Made by a program: the position numbers and the translations under genes. Under the pieces are notes generated by a model. The model was not told where the DNA came from, ran no database searches, and saw nothing but the letters and a program-made list of their open reading frames with translations. A stretch of 46,298 nucleotides of DNA from Pseudomonas tehranensis (GTDB lineage Bacteria > Pseudomonadota > Gammaproteobacteria > Pseudomonadales > Pseudomonadaceae), in assembly GCF_014268615.1 (NCBI RefSeq), contig NZ_JABWQV010000019.1, positions 1 to 46,298 on the forward strand. The letters are read 5' to 3'. The first letter of the stretch is position 1; the number at the start of each line of letters is the position of its first letter. This document shows positions 27,627 through 38,156 of this stretch, one piece after another.

Positions 27627-30600
27627 ATGGACAACACTGCCGAGCGGCAAGGCAACACGAGCGGCGCGGGGCCGGTATCTTCCCCGCAGGCGGAAACTGC
27701 ACAAGTCATTCTGGAGAGGCTGGCTCGTTGGCAGGCTGCTATCGACCAGCGACTACACGCCCAGATGACCTTGCTGGAGGTGCTGGAAGAGTATGTGTTG
27801 GTCGAACTGCGCAACCACTATTACCACGGCAACATAGACCCGCATTTCATTGGCACCCTGCTCGACACGGTGCTGCAACGCATGATCGATCAGAAACCGC
27901 TGGTTAGCGATGAAGAACAGGAGGCGCCCTACCGCTGGCCGGACGGGGCTGACCTGGGTTTTCCGACTGAGCGCCAGGCGATTATTGTCCAGGCGGTGGA
28001 GGGTGTCGCCTCGGGTTTTATTCATCACTACAAGGACTATCTGCGACGCCATTGGCGAATGGCGGAGCGCGACGCCTCGCTTGAAGCGCTGCTCAAGCAT
28101 AAGCTCGATGAGCACATGGCTGCAGTGGACCTGCTTTTTCAGCCTGGTCCCCTGGAAGGCCTCGGGGTCGATGAGCTCAGAGCGAAAATCGAAGCGCTCC
28201 AGCACCGCTGGCGGCAGATGAGTCAATTGACCGCATTGGCGACGACGCAGGAGCGTCAAAGCCTTGAGGCCATCGCGCGTTTGCAATTGCCTGATTGGTT
28301 GCGGGGGCTAAGCGAAGCTGATCGTAAAAAGCTGAGGGCTTTTCAGGACCAGACCTCCCAGGCCCAGGCGCTGCTGGATGGACTGCTCGATGGCCTGGGT
28401 TCGCGGCAGGCTTTTGCCCGGCATCTGGTCAAGGATTATGTCAGGCGTGAGCGGGACATGGACGTCGAGCCGGACCGCATTCGAGTGCAACTGCAGTGGC
28501 GAAGTGTGATGGGGCAGCCGGTGCAGACCCGTAGCCTGAGCGAGTTGCTGGCGGCCGGCCCCATAAGGCCGGACACCGTGGCGGTGTTTCTGGTGGAAAA
28601 CGGCGCCATGCTGCGTAACCAGCCACTTTCGCCAGCGTTCATTAGTCAATTGCTGGCGGATGTTGATGCCCCGGCCGGGTACTTGCAGGCACTGGTCGAC
28701 CTGTATGGCCGAGGGGATCTGAAAGACGCCATGCTCGATTGGTTCTCGGCACGATTGCAGCAAAGTGCGTTCATAGCCCGCTGCGCGGGTCATTTGAAGG
28801 TGACCCACCATGAAGCTCTCAAGGCGCTGTGGGAGGGCGAAGCTTCGGTGCAGTCCGCCAGCGTTCTGCGGGTTAGCTGTCTACTGCTTCCAAACACGTT
28901 GAAGTGTGCCGATTTGCTCTTGTTCTATCGCCAGGACCTGCAAGGCGACCTGCTGTTGTACGCCCCCGACAAACCGGATGGCCAGGAGTGGATCGAATTG
29001 CCCTCGCTTTGGGCCGTGAGCGTGGAGATAGGCGCCTGGACCCGCAGCGAAGCCGGTCGCGAGTACCTGCTGCAGCGGATCTCTCCGGGAGATCGAGGCG
29101 TGGCCCGGGAATACTTTGCCCGTGTGGCAGACAAGCCGATGACATGGGATACAAGCCGGGATCCCAGAGGTGCGGTGGCTGGTTTCAAGACTTGCCTTGA
29201 AGACATCGTTGCAATGGGCCTGAACAACAACCTGGCACAGGTGGAGCTGGACGAATCGCCTCGCTGGTATTCCGCCCTGCCGATAGAGGCGCGGCGAACC
29301 ATTAGCAGCTTGAGCCAGGAACTTCTGGTCCATCAGCAGGTGTTCAATAAACAGCTGGAGGGCTACGAAGTCTTCGTGGATTTCGCCAAGCGTATCGTCA
29401 CGCAAGCGATTGCCCCTTACATGCGCAGCAAGGGCGTGCAGGCGCCGGTCGATCCCGCAACGGTGCTCATCGACTACAACCCAGGGTTGGCGGACGGCAA
29501 GACGAAGGTCGCTAGCCTGCTGGAGCTCGTTATCCATGGGTATGACGATAACTCGGGTATCGACAATCCCAGAAAAGGTGTGCGCTCCTCGGTGGGGCAG
29601 GACCTGGGGCAGGTCCGCAGTGCGGAGCTTGCGTCCTATATCCGGCGGGCATACGTGGGCGAGCAGTATGTACGGGAGGTCCGTGCCAGGTTCCTCGATG
29701 CCAGTGCCCCTGAGTACACCGCACGGCGCAATGCCTACCGCAGCCTGTTGCTGACCCGGATGGACCGTGACCTGCGTGTCGCAACGGGCAAATCCCAGTT
29801 GAGCGCGAATGAGTTTTGGTGGCTTACCCGCCAAGTCACCCTACTGGGTGAGTCGGTGCCAGTGTCCGGTCCGGTGTATTCGGGGACCGTCGTGCAGCGC
29901 GAAGGGGTGATCAGGTTTTCCGTCGGCGGCCATATCGTGATGGGCGTCTACGTCTTCGCCTACTTCGATCCGAAGGGCGCCTATTGGCTGTACACGCCGG
30001 ACGCCCCGGACGGTGTCACGTTTCGCCGATACCAGGACTTCTCCGGGACGGTCGCCACGCGCCTGCATGACTATGTGCTGCAGCGGGTCGCGCTCGGCGC
30101 CCGCACGGCTGTCAGGCGTTCGTTGGCGGCGCTGGCGGCGGCGAGCATTGGTGTCGACACATTGCGCGAGTTCAATCGAGTGAACGATATCCAGGCGGAG
30201 TTCGATGCCTACATCGAGCGCGCGCTCAGCGATGTGGAAGACGTCACCAAAAGTCGCGCCGAGGTGATCAGGCAGCAGATCATCAAGGGGCTGCTGTTTG
30301 CATCGGCTCCCGTGTGCCTGGTTTATCCGCCCTTCGCCTTACTGCTGGATGTCGCCTTTATTGCCGTCAGCGTCAAACAGGCCGCCGAGGCGCATGGGCA
30401 GGGCGATACGGATCGTGCGCTGGGCCACTGGCTGATGGCCTCCTGGGGCCTATTGTTCGCTGCCTTGGGGGGCGGGACCGTTGCTCCGCTACTGGGGCGG
30501 GCGGCCAGAAGCCTGAAGCTTGTCGTGAAGCCCATGTCACTGTCCGAGCAGCGCTTGGCAAGCATGGCCCCGCTGATTGCCAAAGAGCCCGGGCCGGTGA

Positions 30601-31595
30601 TCCAGCCCATACGTTTCAAGCCGAAACAGGCGGTCGGCAAAGCGCCTGAGCATCTGGAGCTGGTAACCGGGGAGAGCCTCTTCCAAGGCACCTATCGCAG
30701 CCCGCCCAGCGCATCGCAGCCACACACTACTTATTACATCCGCAGTAAAGGCAAGTACTACCAGGTGAAGGAAGACCCTTACTTCGGCGGTTTGTGCCTG
30801 GTGGATGCCAGTCGCCCCGGCGCCTTGTACAACCTGCCCATCCGCAGGGTGGGGAAGCGCAAGTGGGTACACAACGAGGTCGGGTTGAAAGGGGGCAATG
30901 ATCAGATGCTTGTCCTGGGACGAGTGAATGATCTGCGAGAGGCGTTTCCCGGTCATGTCTTTCCGGATGTATCAAGGGGCGCGTTGCAGGGCGAGGCCGT
31001 GGTGGCAAGGTTCAGCGAGGCCGCGGCGGATAACTATCTGTTCTCCCTGAACGCGCAGACGTGCGTGATCGCGTCGTTGTATAACCCGACCACCAAGGCA
31101 GGGGCCGTTATCCATTTCGATCACAATATCCGCGCGCTGATTGAGCGCAGTCTGCGGGACGTGATGCGACGCCTGGGCGCAAACGCGAAGGATATTCGTA
31201 CGACCCTGGTGGGTGGCGACTGGCTGACGGGGGCTGACATTGGCGGGCGGGTCAGGTCGGCGATGCGGCGTCAGGGGCTGCGACCCACCTGGGATCATTG
31301 GTCCTATTCGTCCTGCTTCGGCAATACCTACGGTGTTTCACTGGATCTGCGCAGTGGTGTCTCGACGGTATTCAAGACATCGGCCAGTCAGGTCGAACGC
31401 TACTACATACCGGTGCTGGCGAGGGCGAAGAAGGGTTCTGATCCGGTGTCGGTGCGGGCTCGTGGGTTCATGACGCGCGTGCGCAGCGAACCGCTGGTAG
31501 CCAATGCCAGTGGTGCCGTTCTCACCCCGCAGGGTCGGCCAGCGACTGCGGCACAGATCGAAGCCCACGCGTTCCCCACGGTGGCGCTGAGCTGA
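27627..31595 (+). CDS. DUF6543 (dermonecrotic-toxin-like) giant protein with CheD-like deamidase C-terminus
   Basis: A 1322-residue protein with no signal peptide. The N-terminal 870 residues or so are a helical region of the type annotated as DUF6543/dermonecrotic toxin domain in Pseudomonas. A hydrophobic pair of segments, about 887-960 (LLFASAPVCLVYPPFALLLDVAFIAV and LMASWGLLFAALGGGTVAPLL), could insert in membranes. A small domain at about 1030-1095 (TYYIRSKGKYYQVKEDPYFG) follows. Residues about 1128-1260 read like CheD: TCVIASLYNP with Cys1146, AVIHFDHN with His1163, then RRLGANAKDIRTTLVGGD, ADIGGRVRSAMRRQGLRP, FGNTYGVSLDLRSGVSTVF. The Cys-to-His distance of 17 equals that of CheD. Glutamine deamidation of a host protein is the inferred activity. 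It lies between prmA and accC, which are otherwise close neighbours. Start set by the GGGAGG 6 bases upstream. Confidence 0.87.
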   Translation: MDNTAERQGNTSGAGPVSSPQAETAQVILERLARWQAAIDQRLHAQMTLLEVLEEYVLVELRNHYYHGNIDPHFIGTLLDTVLQRMIDQKPLVSDEEQEAPYRWPDGADLGFPTERQAIIVQAVEGVASGFIHHYKDYLRRHWRMAERDASLEALLKHKLDEHMAAVDLLFQPGPLEGLGVDELRAKIEALQHRWRQMSQLTALATTQERQSLEAIARLQLPDWLRGLSEADRKKLRAFQDQTSQAQALLDGLLDGLGSRQAFARHLVKDYVRRERDMDVEPDRIRVQLQWRSVMGQPVQTRSLSELLAAGPIRPDTVAVFLVENGAMLRNQPLSPAFISQLLADVDAPAGYLQALVDLYGRGDLKDAMLDWFSARLQQSAFIARCAGHLKVTHHEALKALWEGEASVQSASVLRVSCLLLPNTLKCADLLLFYRQDLQGDLLLYAPDKPDGQEWIELPSLWAVSVEIGAWTRSEAGREYLLQRISPGDRGVAREYFARVADKPMTWDTSRDPRGAVAGFKTCLEDIVAMGLNNNLAQVELDESPRWYSALPIEARRTISSLSQELLVHQQVFNKQLEGYEVFVDFAKRIVTQAIAPYMRSKGVQAPVDPATVLIDYNPGLADGKTKVASLLELVIHGYDDNSGIDNPRKGVRSSVGQDLGQVRSAELASYIRRAYVGEQYVREVRARFLDASAPEYTARRNAYRSLLLTRMDRDLRVATGKSQLSANEFWWLTRQVTLLGESVPVSGPVYSGTVVQREGVIRFSVGGHIVMGVYVFAYFDPKGAYWLYTPDAPDGVTFRRYQDFSGTVATRLHDYVLQRVALGARTAVRRSLAALAAASIGVDTLREFNRVNDIQAEFDAYIERALSDVEDVTKSRAEVIRQQIIKGLLFASAPVCLVYPPFALLLDVAFIAVSVKQAAEAHGQGDTDRALGHWLMASWGLLFAALGGGTVAPLLGRAARSLKLVVKPMSLSEQRLASMAPLIAKEPGPVIQPIRFKPKQAVGKAPEHLELVTGESLFQGTYRSPPSASQPHTTYYIRSKGKYYQVKEDPYFGGLCLVDASRPGALYNLPIRRVGKRKWVHNEVGLKGGNDQMLVLGRVNDLREAFPGHVFPDVSRGALQGEAVVARFSEAAADNYLFSLNAQTCVIASLYNPTTKAGAVIHFDHNIRALIERSLRDVMRRLGANAKDIRTTLVGGDWLTGADIGGRVRSAMRRQGLRPTWDHWSYSSCFGNTYGVSLDLRSGVSTVFKTSASQVERYYIPVLARAKKGSDPVSVRARGFMTRVRSEPLVANASGAVLTPQGRPATAAQIEAHAFPTVALS

Positions 31596-31626
31596 TCCAT
31601 TTGGCCGTTATCCTTAAAGAGCAGGC

Positions 31627-31662
31627 AAAAAAAGACCCCGGCCAATGGACCGGGGTCTTTTT
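31627..31662. terminator. Bidirectional intrinsic terminator
   Basis: GACCCCGG (31634-31641) and CCGGGGTC (31650-31657) with an A-run before and a T-run after, between the convergent DUF6543 toxin gene and accC. It can work on both strands. Confidence 0.92.
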
Positions 31663-31677
31663 ACATCACTTGAAACA

Positions 31678-33039
31678 TCAGTGCTGGTTGCCCAGCTTGT
31701 GTTCCAGGTAATGGATGTTGACGCCACCTTTGCAGAAGCCTTCGTCGCGGACCAGGTCGCGGTGCAGCGGGATGTTGGTTTTGATCCCGTCTACCACGAT
31801 TTCGTCCAGCGCATTGCGCATGCGCGCCATGGCCTCGTCACGGGTTGCGCCGTAGGTGATCAGCTTGCCGATCAACGAGTCATAGTTCGGCGGAACCGCA
31901 TAACCGCTGTACAGGTGCGAGTCGACGCGAACGCCATTGCCGCCCGGGGCATGGAAATGCTTGACCGTGCCAGGGCTTGGCATGAAGGTTTTCGGGTCTT
32001 CGGCGTTGATCCGGCATTCCAGCGAGTGGCCACGGATCACCACGTCATCCTGGGTGAACGACAGTTTGTTGCCGGCGGCGATGCTGAGCATCTCCTTGAC
32101 GATGTCGATACCGGTGACCATTTCCGAAACCGGGTGCTCCACCTGAACACGGGTGTTCATTTCGATGAAGTAGAAACGACCGTTCTCGTAGAGGAACTCG
32201 AAGGTGCCGGCGCCGCGGTAGCCGATGTCGATACAGGCCTTGACGCAGCGTGCCAGGACTTCCTGGCGAGCCGTCTCGTCGATGCCCGGTGCTGGCGCCT
32301 CTTCGAGAACCTTCTGGTGACGACGCTGCAGCGAGCAGTCGCGGTCGCCCAGATGAATGGCCTGGCCCTGTCCGTCGGACAGCACCTGGACTTCGACGTG
32401 ACGTGGGTTGGTCAGGAATTTTTCCAGGTAGACCATCGGGTTGCCGAATGCTGCACCCGCTTCGGAGCGGGTCAGTTTCGCCGAGGAAATCAGGTCTTCT
32501 TCCTTGTGTACCACGCGCATGCCGCGACCACCACCGCCACCGGCGGCCTTGATGATCACCGGATAACCGACTTCGCGACCAATGCGCAGAGCGGTTTCTT
32601 CGTCTTCAGGCAGCGGGCCGTCGGAACCCGGAACGGTAGGTACACCGGCGGCGATCATGGCGTGCTTGGCCGACACCTTGTCGCCCATCAGGCGGATGGT
32701 GTCGGCTTTCGGACCAATGAAGGCAAAACCGGAGTTTTCGACCTGTTCGGCGAAGTCGGCGTTTTCCGCCAGGAAACCGTAGCCAGGGTGAATGGCGGTG
32801 GCGCCGGTCACTTCAGCGGCGGCGATGATCGCCGGGATGTGCAGATAAGAGTGCGCAGCCGACGCCGGACCAATGCAGACGGATTCGTCCGCCAGGCCCA
32901 GGTGCATCAGTTCCTTGTCGGCCTTGGAGTAAACGGCGACGGTCTTGATGCCCATCTCTTTGCAGGCACGCAGAATCCGCAGGGCAATTTCACCGCGGTT
33001 GGCGATCAGGACTTTTTCCAACTTCGCAGGTTTCAACAT
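31678..33039 (-). CDS. accC: Biotin carboxylase subunit of acetyl-CoA carboxylase AccC
   Basis: A 453-residue ATP-grasp enzyme that carboxylates the biotin of AccB, the first committed step of fatty acid synthesis. It has [29 protein letters not shown] at the start, [14 protein letters not shown], and the glycine-rich ATP loop [41 protein letters not shown] and [16 protein letters not shown] follow. The ATG at 33039 ([16 protein letters not shown]) lies 17 bases after the accB stop. The in-frame start further upstream would run into accB. Downstream gene of aroQ-accB-accC. Confidence 0.97.
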   Translation of the reverse strand: MLKPAKLEKVLIANRGEIALRILRACKEMGIKTVAVYSKADKELMHLGLADESVCIGPASAAHSYLHIPAIIAAAEVTGATAIHPGYGFLAENADFAEQVENSGFAFIGPKADTIRLMGDKVSAKHAMIAAGVPTVPGSDGPLPEDEETALRIGREVGYPVIIKAAGGGGGRGMRVVHKEEDLISSAKLTRSEAGAAFGNPMVYLEKFLTNPRHVEVQVLSDGQGQAIHLGDRDCSLQRRHQKVLEEAPAPGIDETARQEVLARCVKACIDIGYRGAGTFEFLYENGRFYFIEMNTRVQVEHPVSEMVTGIDIVKEMLSIAAGNKLSFTQDDVVIRGHSLECRINAEDPKTFMPSPGTVKHFHAPGGNGVRVDSHLYSGYAVPPNYDSLIGKLITYGATRDEAMARMRNALDEIVVDGIKTNIPLHRDLVRDEGFCKGGVNIHYLEHKLGNQH

Positions 33040-33056
33040 CGAAAGCTCTCCGCGGT

Positions 33057-33521
33057 TCAAACGATGGTGAACAGCGGTTGGTCGTACTCAACCGGCTGGC
33101 CGTCTTCAACGAGGATGGATTCGATCACACCGCTGGTTTCAGCTTCGATGTGGTTCATCATCTTCATGGCTTCGACGATGCACAGGGTGTCGCCTTTCTT
33201 CACGGTCTGGCCGACTTCAACGAAGGACGGCGAGGACGGGGAAGACTTGCGATAGAACGTGCCTACCATCGGCGAACGTGCAACGGTGCCGTTGAGCGTT
33301 GGCGCGGCAGGTGCTGCTGGAGCGGCGGCGGCAACTGGCGCTGCTGCCGGAGCAGGCGCGGCGGCTGGAGCCTGCATCGGTGCCGGCGCGTAGAACTGCT
33401 GGGCCGGGGTCTTGCTGTGACGGCTGATGCGTACGGACTCTTCGCCTTCCTTGATCTCGAGCTCGTCGATGCCGGACTCTTCCAGCAATTCGATCAGTTT
33501 CTTAACTTTACGGATATCCAT
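33057..33521 (-). CDS. accB: Biotin carboxyl carrier protein AccB
   Basis: A 154-residue carrier subunit of acetyl-CoA carboxylase. It begins [35 protein letters not shown] flexible Ala/Pro-rich linker occupies about residues 44-75. The biotinyl domain contains EAMKMM, with Lys120 as the biotinylation site, and [13 protein letters not shown] before it. The length is normal. It lies 48 bases downstream of aroQ and 17 bases upstream of accC, so probably one operon. Confidence 0.97.
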   Translation of the reverse strand: MDIRKVKKLIELLEESGIDELEIKEGEESVRISRHSKTPAQQFYAPAPMQAPAAAPAPAAAPVAAAAPAAPAAPTLNGTVARSPMVGTFYRKSSPSSPSFVEVGQTVKKGDTLCIVEAMKMMNHIEAETSGVIESILVEDGQPVEYDQPLFTIV

Positions 33522-33569
33522 GAATCATCAACTCCCAAGGGTCGGTCAGGGGCGCTTAACGCTTGTTGT

Positions 33570-34022
33570 TCAAGCTGTTGCCTGTTTTTCAAGCTGTTCC
33601 AGGGCGGCCTCCAGGGCCAGTCGGTAACCGCTGGCGCCAAGGCCGCAGATCACTCCCACCGCTACATCGGAGAAGTAGGAGTGATGGCGGAAAGGTTCGC
33701 GTTTGTGCACGTTGGACAAATGCACTTCGATGAATGGGATGCTCACTGCCAGCAGCGCGTCACGTAATGCGACACTTGTGTGCGTAAAAGCAGCGGGATT
33801 GATCAAAATGAAGTCCACGCCTTCGCCACGCGCGGCATGGATGCGGTCGATCAATTCATATTCGGCGTTGCTTTGCAGGTAGAGCAGATGATGGCCGGCA
33901 TTGCGGGCCCGCTGTTCCAGGTCCTGGTTGATCTGGGCCAGGGTCACGGCCCCGTAGACGCCCGGTTCGCGGGTGCCCAGCAGGTTCAGGTTGGGTCCGT
34001 GCAGGACCAATAGGGTCGCCAT
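33570..34022 (-). CDS. aroQ: Type II 3-dehydroquinate dehydratase AroQ
   Basis: A 150-residue dodecamer-forming enzyme of the shikimate pathway, turning 3-dehydroquinate into 3-dehydroshikimate. It has [20 protein letters not shown] with the catalytic-type Tyr, [41 protein letters not shown], and [21 protein letters not shown]. Full length. First gene of aroQ-accB-accC. In P. aeruginosa the copy here is called aroQ1, and dipZ/dsbD lies just upstream. That gene is absent from this window. Confidence 0.97.
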   Translation of the reverse strand: MATLLVLHGPNLNLLGTREPGVYGAVTLAQINQDLEQRARNAGHHLLYLQSNAEYELIDRIHAARGEGVDFILINPAAFTHTSVALRDALLAVSIPFIEVHLSNVHKREPFRHHSYFSDVAVGVICGLGASGYRLALEAALEQLEKQATA

Positions 34023-34201
34023 CTGCTGTTCCTTGTTATCTGTGAGCAGGTGTCAGAACCCGGCGACTATGCCGCAAAGCCTTTATGACTGTCCAGTTCT
34101 CTGCAATAGCCAGCACGATGACCGATGTTTGCGCGAAATTTGTGACCATGCTCCTTGATCCGGTCACCGCACTTGAGGAGCCCGCGCTAAACCCTGTGGG
34201 C

Positions 34202-36151
34202 TTAAACCCGGAACGCCTGCACGGCGGTGTGCAACCGTCCCCCGAGCACCAGTAGATTGTCGCCCTGTTCCCGCCCTTGGCCGATGCGCAGCAGGTTGTC
34301 CCCACCCAATTGGTGAATCCGCTCGCTATGGTCGCGGATTTCGCTGACGGCGCCGCTTTGTTGGGCGGTGACGTCGGCGATGCGCACTGCGGTTTCGGAA
34401 ATGGTCTGGATGGCCCCGACGATTTTATCCAGTGCGCCGTCGGCCGCTTGTGCCTGGTTGGCGGTGGCTTCGGCGTGTTCGACCTGAGCGCGCATGCCGT
34501 CCACCGACTGGCGCGCGGCCAGTTGCAAGCGGGCGATCAGTGTCTGGATCTCGGCAGTGGCGCCTGCCGTGCGTTGGGCCAGGGAGCGGACTTCTTCGGC
34601 CACCACCGCGAAGCCCCGGCCCATTTCCCCGGCGCGAGCGGCTTCGATGGCGGCGTTGAGGGCCAGCAGGTTGGTTTGATCGGCAATCGAGCGAATCACC
34701 GTCAGCACGCCGCCGATGGTAGCCGACTCCTCGGCCAGTTGTTCGATCATTTGTGCGTTGCCTTGCACCTCGCCCACCAGCGCATGCAGGCCGGTGAGGC
34801 TCAGGCCGATGACCTTCTGGCCCTGTTCCACGGCATGCCCTGCGCTGCGACTGGCGTCGGCGGCCTGGCTGGCGTCACCCGCCACCTGTTGAATGGTCGC
34901 TTCCAGCTCGCTGAGGGAGTCACGGATCAGCGCCGTGTCACCGGCCTGGTGCTCGGCGCCGCTGTGCAGCTCGCCGCTCAGTTCAGCCAGTGCCCGGCTG
35001 CTGCCGGCGACCTGCTCGGCGTTCAGGCGAATGGTGCCCACCAGGTCCACCAGATACGCCCGCAAGCGATTGAGCGAAGCCTGAATGTCCTGTAACTCGC
35101 GGTTGCTGGCGCCCACATGAATGTCGCGGCTGAAATCCCCTTCGGCCCAAGTCGACAGGGCGGGTGCCAGATTCGTCAAGGTCCGGGCCAGGCGCCGCTG
35201 CAAGGTGTCGATGAGCAGTGCGATCAGCAGGATCAGGCCGATCATCAACCCCTGAATCAGCCGGACTTCGCCCTGGATCTGGCCATGTTGGGCGCGAACC
35301 GCCGATTCCATGGCATCGATCGCCTGTTGCACATCGGCGATTTTCAAGTGCGTGGCGCTGCTCAGTTCCGTGCGCTTCTGGATCAGTGCGCGCGTGCGCC
35401 CCAGTTCGGCTGGGTAGCGACCGAGCAGGCTGTTGAGTTCGCGCTTGAGGGCGATGCCGGCATCTTCGGCGACGGCCTTTTCCTGCGTCTCCAGGCCCAT
35501 CAGCGCGGCAAAATCATCGCCGCCGGATTGACTGCTGTCCGTCACGCCCAACAGCGGCAGGTTGTCGAGGCTTTCGGCCTGCACGCGGATGTTCGCCAAC
35601 TCCCGTTCAACATCGGCGGCCAGTTCACTGCGCCCGCTGCTGACCAGCTTGTCCCGGGCGAGGGACAAGCGGCCCAGGTGCTGGGATGCGGCGAACAAAG
35701 GGGGCAGGTAAGCCGGGGCCCCATTGGCGTATTGGGCGAGTTGGTCCAGGCTGGCGCTCAGTTCTCGTTCGGCCTGCAGCAGTAAGGCTTGGGGATCGCC
35801 GGCCAGTTTACCCGCCGCCAGCAGATCGGTCCTGCTGAAGTCATCGAGGCTCGACAGGCTCGGGCGTAGGGTCTGGCCCAGTTCAGGCGGGAATTGATCC
35901 AGTTCTGTTTGCAGGCTTTCAAGGGACGCCGTGGCTGCGCTAAGCCGCAAGGCGTCGCCGCTGGCCAGGTAATCCTCAATGTTGCGCGCCACCTCGCCCT
36001 GGAACTGCCGCGACAGGCTCAGGTAGCGCTCCATCAACAGATAGGGGCGCTCCAGGGCGATCTGCGACCACCATAGGGTGCAAGCCAGGCCAACGCACAC
36101 GGCAACTAAAAGAAGGGTATTGAGATTGGTCAGCAGCTTCAGGCGCATCAA
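34202..36151 (-). CDS. Methyl-accepting chemotaxis protein, CtpL-like
   Basis: A 649-residue chemoreceptor. A first membrane span (about 7-28) is followed by a periplasmic ligand region of about 270 residues. That is long and helical, closer to a helical bimodular sensor than to a four-helix bundle. Then come a second span (about 300-320), a HAMP-like segment and a cytoplasmic signalling hairpin. The conserved tip is [19 protein letters not shown] followed by [18 protein letters not shown]. It sits next to gcbA as CtpL (PA4844) does in P. aeruginosa, where it takes part in phosphate taxis. The ligand here is not readable. ATGs at 36151 and 36148 are both possible. Confidence 0.9.
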   Translation of the reverse strand: MMRLKLLTNLNTLLLVAVCVGLACTLWWSQIALERPYLLMERYLSLSRQFQGEVARNIEDYLASGDALRLSAATASLESLQTELDQFPPELGQTLRPSLSSLDDFSRTDLLAAGKLAGDPQALLLQAERELSASLDQLAQYANGAPAYLPPLFAASQHLGRLSLARDKLVSSGRSELAADVERELANIRVQAESLDNLPLLGVTDSSQSGGDDFAALMGLETQEKAVAEDAGIALKRELNSLLGRYPAELGRTRALIQKRTELSSATHLKIADVQQAIDAMESAVRAQHGQIQGEVRLIQGLMIGLILLIALLIDTLQRRLARTLTNLAPALSTWAEGDFSRDIHVGASNRELQDIQASLNRLRAYLVDLVGTIRLNAEQVAGSSRALAELSGELHSGAEHQAGDTALIRDSLSELEATIQQVAGDASQAADASRSAGHAVEQGQKVIGLSLTGLHALVGEVQGNAQMIEQLAEESATIGGVLTVIRSIADQTNLLALNAAIEAARAGEMGRGFAVVAEEVRSLAQRTAGATAEIQTLIARLQLAARQSVDGMRAQVEHAEATANQAQAADGALDKIVGAIQTISETAVRIADVTAQQSGAVSEIRDHSERIHQLGGDNLLRIGQGREQGDNLLVLGGRLHTAVQAFRV

Positions 36152-36200
36152 GGGTCTACCAAGGGCAGAATCGTAAGTGCTTGAAGTTATTGCGTTTGGG

Positions 36201-37871
36201 TTACAGGTTTATGACTGAATCGGTGGATTCCGATGAAAAGGTGGCACTTTGCTTTGATTGTCGTGCGCTTTGTACCCGATTGCGCCCTGCGTGCTTGGCG
36301 CGGTATAGCGCTTCGTCCGCCTGGCTGGCCATCATCAGGCTGTCGGACTCTTCGCTCATCTGCACCACGCCCGCGCTGAAGGTGCACCACAGATCCTGGG
36401 GTTGCGCCGGGTAGTGAATTTCGGCAAAACGCTGGCGGATTTCATCCAGTACCTTGTAGGCCGCATCGATATCCGTGTCTGGCATGACGATGGCGAATTC
36501 TTCACCGCCGTAGCGGCCGATGAAGTCGGTCTTGCGCAACCGCTGCTTGAGGAACAGCGCCAGGCTCTTGATTACCCGGTCGCCCATGGGGTGGCCGTGG
36601 CTGTCGTTGACCCGTTTGAAGTGGTCGATGTCCAGCATGGCAAAGCTCAACGGCTTGTCCTCGCGGCGAGCGCGGAAGCAGCAGTCTTCGAGCAGTTGCA
36701 GGATGTGGGTGTGGTTGTAAAGACCGGTGAGGCTGTCGCGGACCATCCGCGCCTTGAGGTTACGCGCCCGGGCCGCGCGGTTGCGCACGGTGGTGATCAG
36801 GTGCCGGGGTTTGATCGGTTTGGTCAGGAAGTCGTCGCCGCCTTCACTCATGGCGTCGAGCTGTTTGTCCAGGTCGTCTTCGGCGGACAGGTAAATGATC
36901 GGCACGCTGACATAGCGGTCATTGTGGCGGATCACCTTCGCCAGCTCCGTGCCGGTGCAGGCGGGCATGTACATGTCGAGGATGATCAGATCAGGCTGGA
37001 AATCCGCCAGCTCGGCCATGGCCTGGATCGGTTCGATCAGCGTGCGGGTGACGATACCGGCGCTGTTGAGCAGGCGCTCGGTGTGCAGGGCCTGGGCACG
37101 GGAGTCATCGATGACCAGCACTTTGTAGGGTTCATACTGGGCAACGCAGGTCAGCACTTCGATCTTTTCCAGCAGGCTAGAGGCTTCCAGAGTACCGGTG
37201 AGAAACTCCTGCCCGCCGGCGCGCACCGCCGCCAGGCGTGTCGGCGTGTCGGTTTCCAGCAGGCTGAAGAACAATAGCGGTAATGGCTGCTCCAGACCTT
37301 CCTGGGCTTCGGCGGCCAGTTTCAGGCCGATGCCGGGGCCGCTGAAGTCCACGTCCATGACTATAGCGGCCGGCAGGCGCTCGACCATCGAGGCCCGGAA
37401 CGCCGCCACGCTGTCGAGCGCCTGGGCGCTCAGACCAAAGAACTCCAACTGCTTGGCCAGCCGCTCGGCGCGGTCATGGTCCTGGAGCATCACGTAGATG
37501 GGTTTGCGCAGTGGCGGCAGGAAGGTCTGTTCGAGCTGATCGCCATGGCGCAGGCCGGTGCGGGACAGGCGCTGCATCAGTCGGTTGATTTCAGTGATCA
37601 GGTGGCTGCTCAGCCGTCCACGATTGGCTTCCACCGCTTGCAGCGATTGACTGATGCCCTGGGCAAGCAGGCAATGCTCCGGTTGCTCGAAGCGCTCGGC
37701 AAAGCGCAGCAGGCGCAGGTTGGCTTCGCTGAGCTCCGACAGGTCGACGCCTGACCATTCACTGCGTTGCAGGCGCTGCCAAATCTCCAGGATCTGGCGA
37801 GCCTGGTGAATTACCCGCTGGGCAAAGTGGTGCTTGAGGCGCTCACGGCTGGGGTCTTCTGGCTCGGTCAT
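36201..37871 (-). CDS. gcbA: Response-regulator diguanylate cyclase GcbA
   Basis: A 556-residue cytoplasmic protein that makes cyclic di-GMP. Residues about 130-250 look like a degenerate receiver domain ([33 protein letters not shown]). Residues about 255-375 are a full receiver with [13 protein letters not shown] (Asp299). The GGDEF domain follows with GGEEF at 455-459 and an inhibitory RKTD site at 446-449. It is therefore catalytically competent and product-inhibited by motif. The position next to the chemoreceptor matches P. aeruginosa PA4843/GcbA, which promotes early attachment. It reads divergently from the DUF2333 gene. Confidence 0.92.
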   Translation of the reverse strand: MTEPEDPSRERLKHHFAQRVIHQARQILEIWQRLQRSEWSGVDLSELSEANLRLLRFAERFEQPEHCLLAQGISQSLQAVEANRGRLSSHLITEINRLMQRLSRTGLRHGDQLEQTFLPPLRKPIYVMLQDHDRAERLAKQLEFFGLSAQALDSVAAFRASMVERLPAAIVMDVDFSGPGIGLKLAAEAQEGLEQPLPLLFFSLLETDTPTRLAAVRAGGQEFLTGTLEASSLLEKIEVLTCVAQYEPYKVLVIDDSRAQALHTERLLNSAGIVTRTLIEPIQAMAELADFQPDLIILDMYMPACTGTELAKVIRHNDRYVSVPIIYLSAEDDLDKQLDAMSEGGDDFLTKPIKPRHLITTVRNRAARARNLKARMVRDSLTGLYNHTHILQLLEDCCFRARREDKPLSFAMLDIDHFKRVNDSHGHPMGDRVIKSLALFLKQRLRKTDFIGRYGGEEFAIVMPDTDIDAAYKVLDEIRQRFAEIHYPAQPQDLWCTFSAGVVQMSEESDSLMMASQADEALYRAKHAGRNRVQSARQSKQSATFSSESTDSVINL

Positions 37872-38156
37872 ATCCTGACTACTAGTTAGGGTGCATGCTG
37901 AGATCGACTGGTGGCTCTATGCTAGCACCTCTTTTCATTGGCATGAGTGTCATACGTCAATATTCTGTCTTGAGATGGCATTCAGTTTATGACCGGTCAG
38001 TCTCGTAGGCTGGTGGCAGCGCTTCCTTTATAGTGGCCGTTCGATTGCCCTGTCGTGGTCGGCATGATTTGCGCCGCATTATCGCGTTTCAAATCAGGCA
38101 CGATGGCGTAGGGTTGTGGTCGAACCGTGAACTCAAGTGATTGAAGGGACATCGCC

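Noticed and set aside
31645..33255. Plus-strand frame of 536 codons
   Set aside because: It is antisense to accC and accB, which are certain. A shadow frame.
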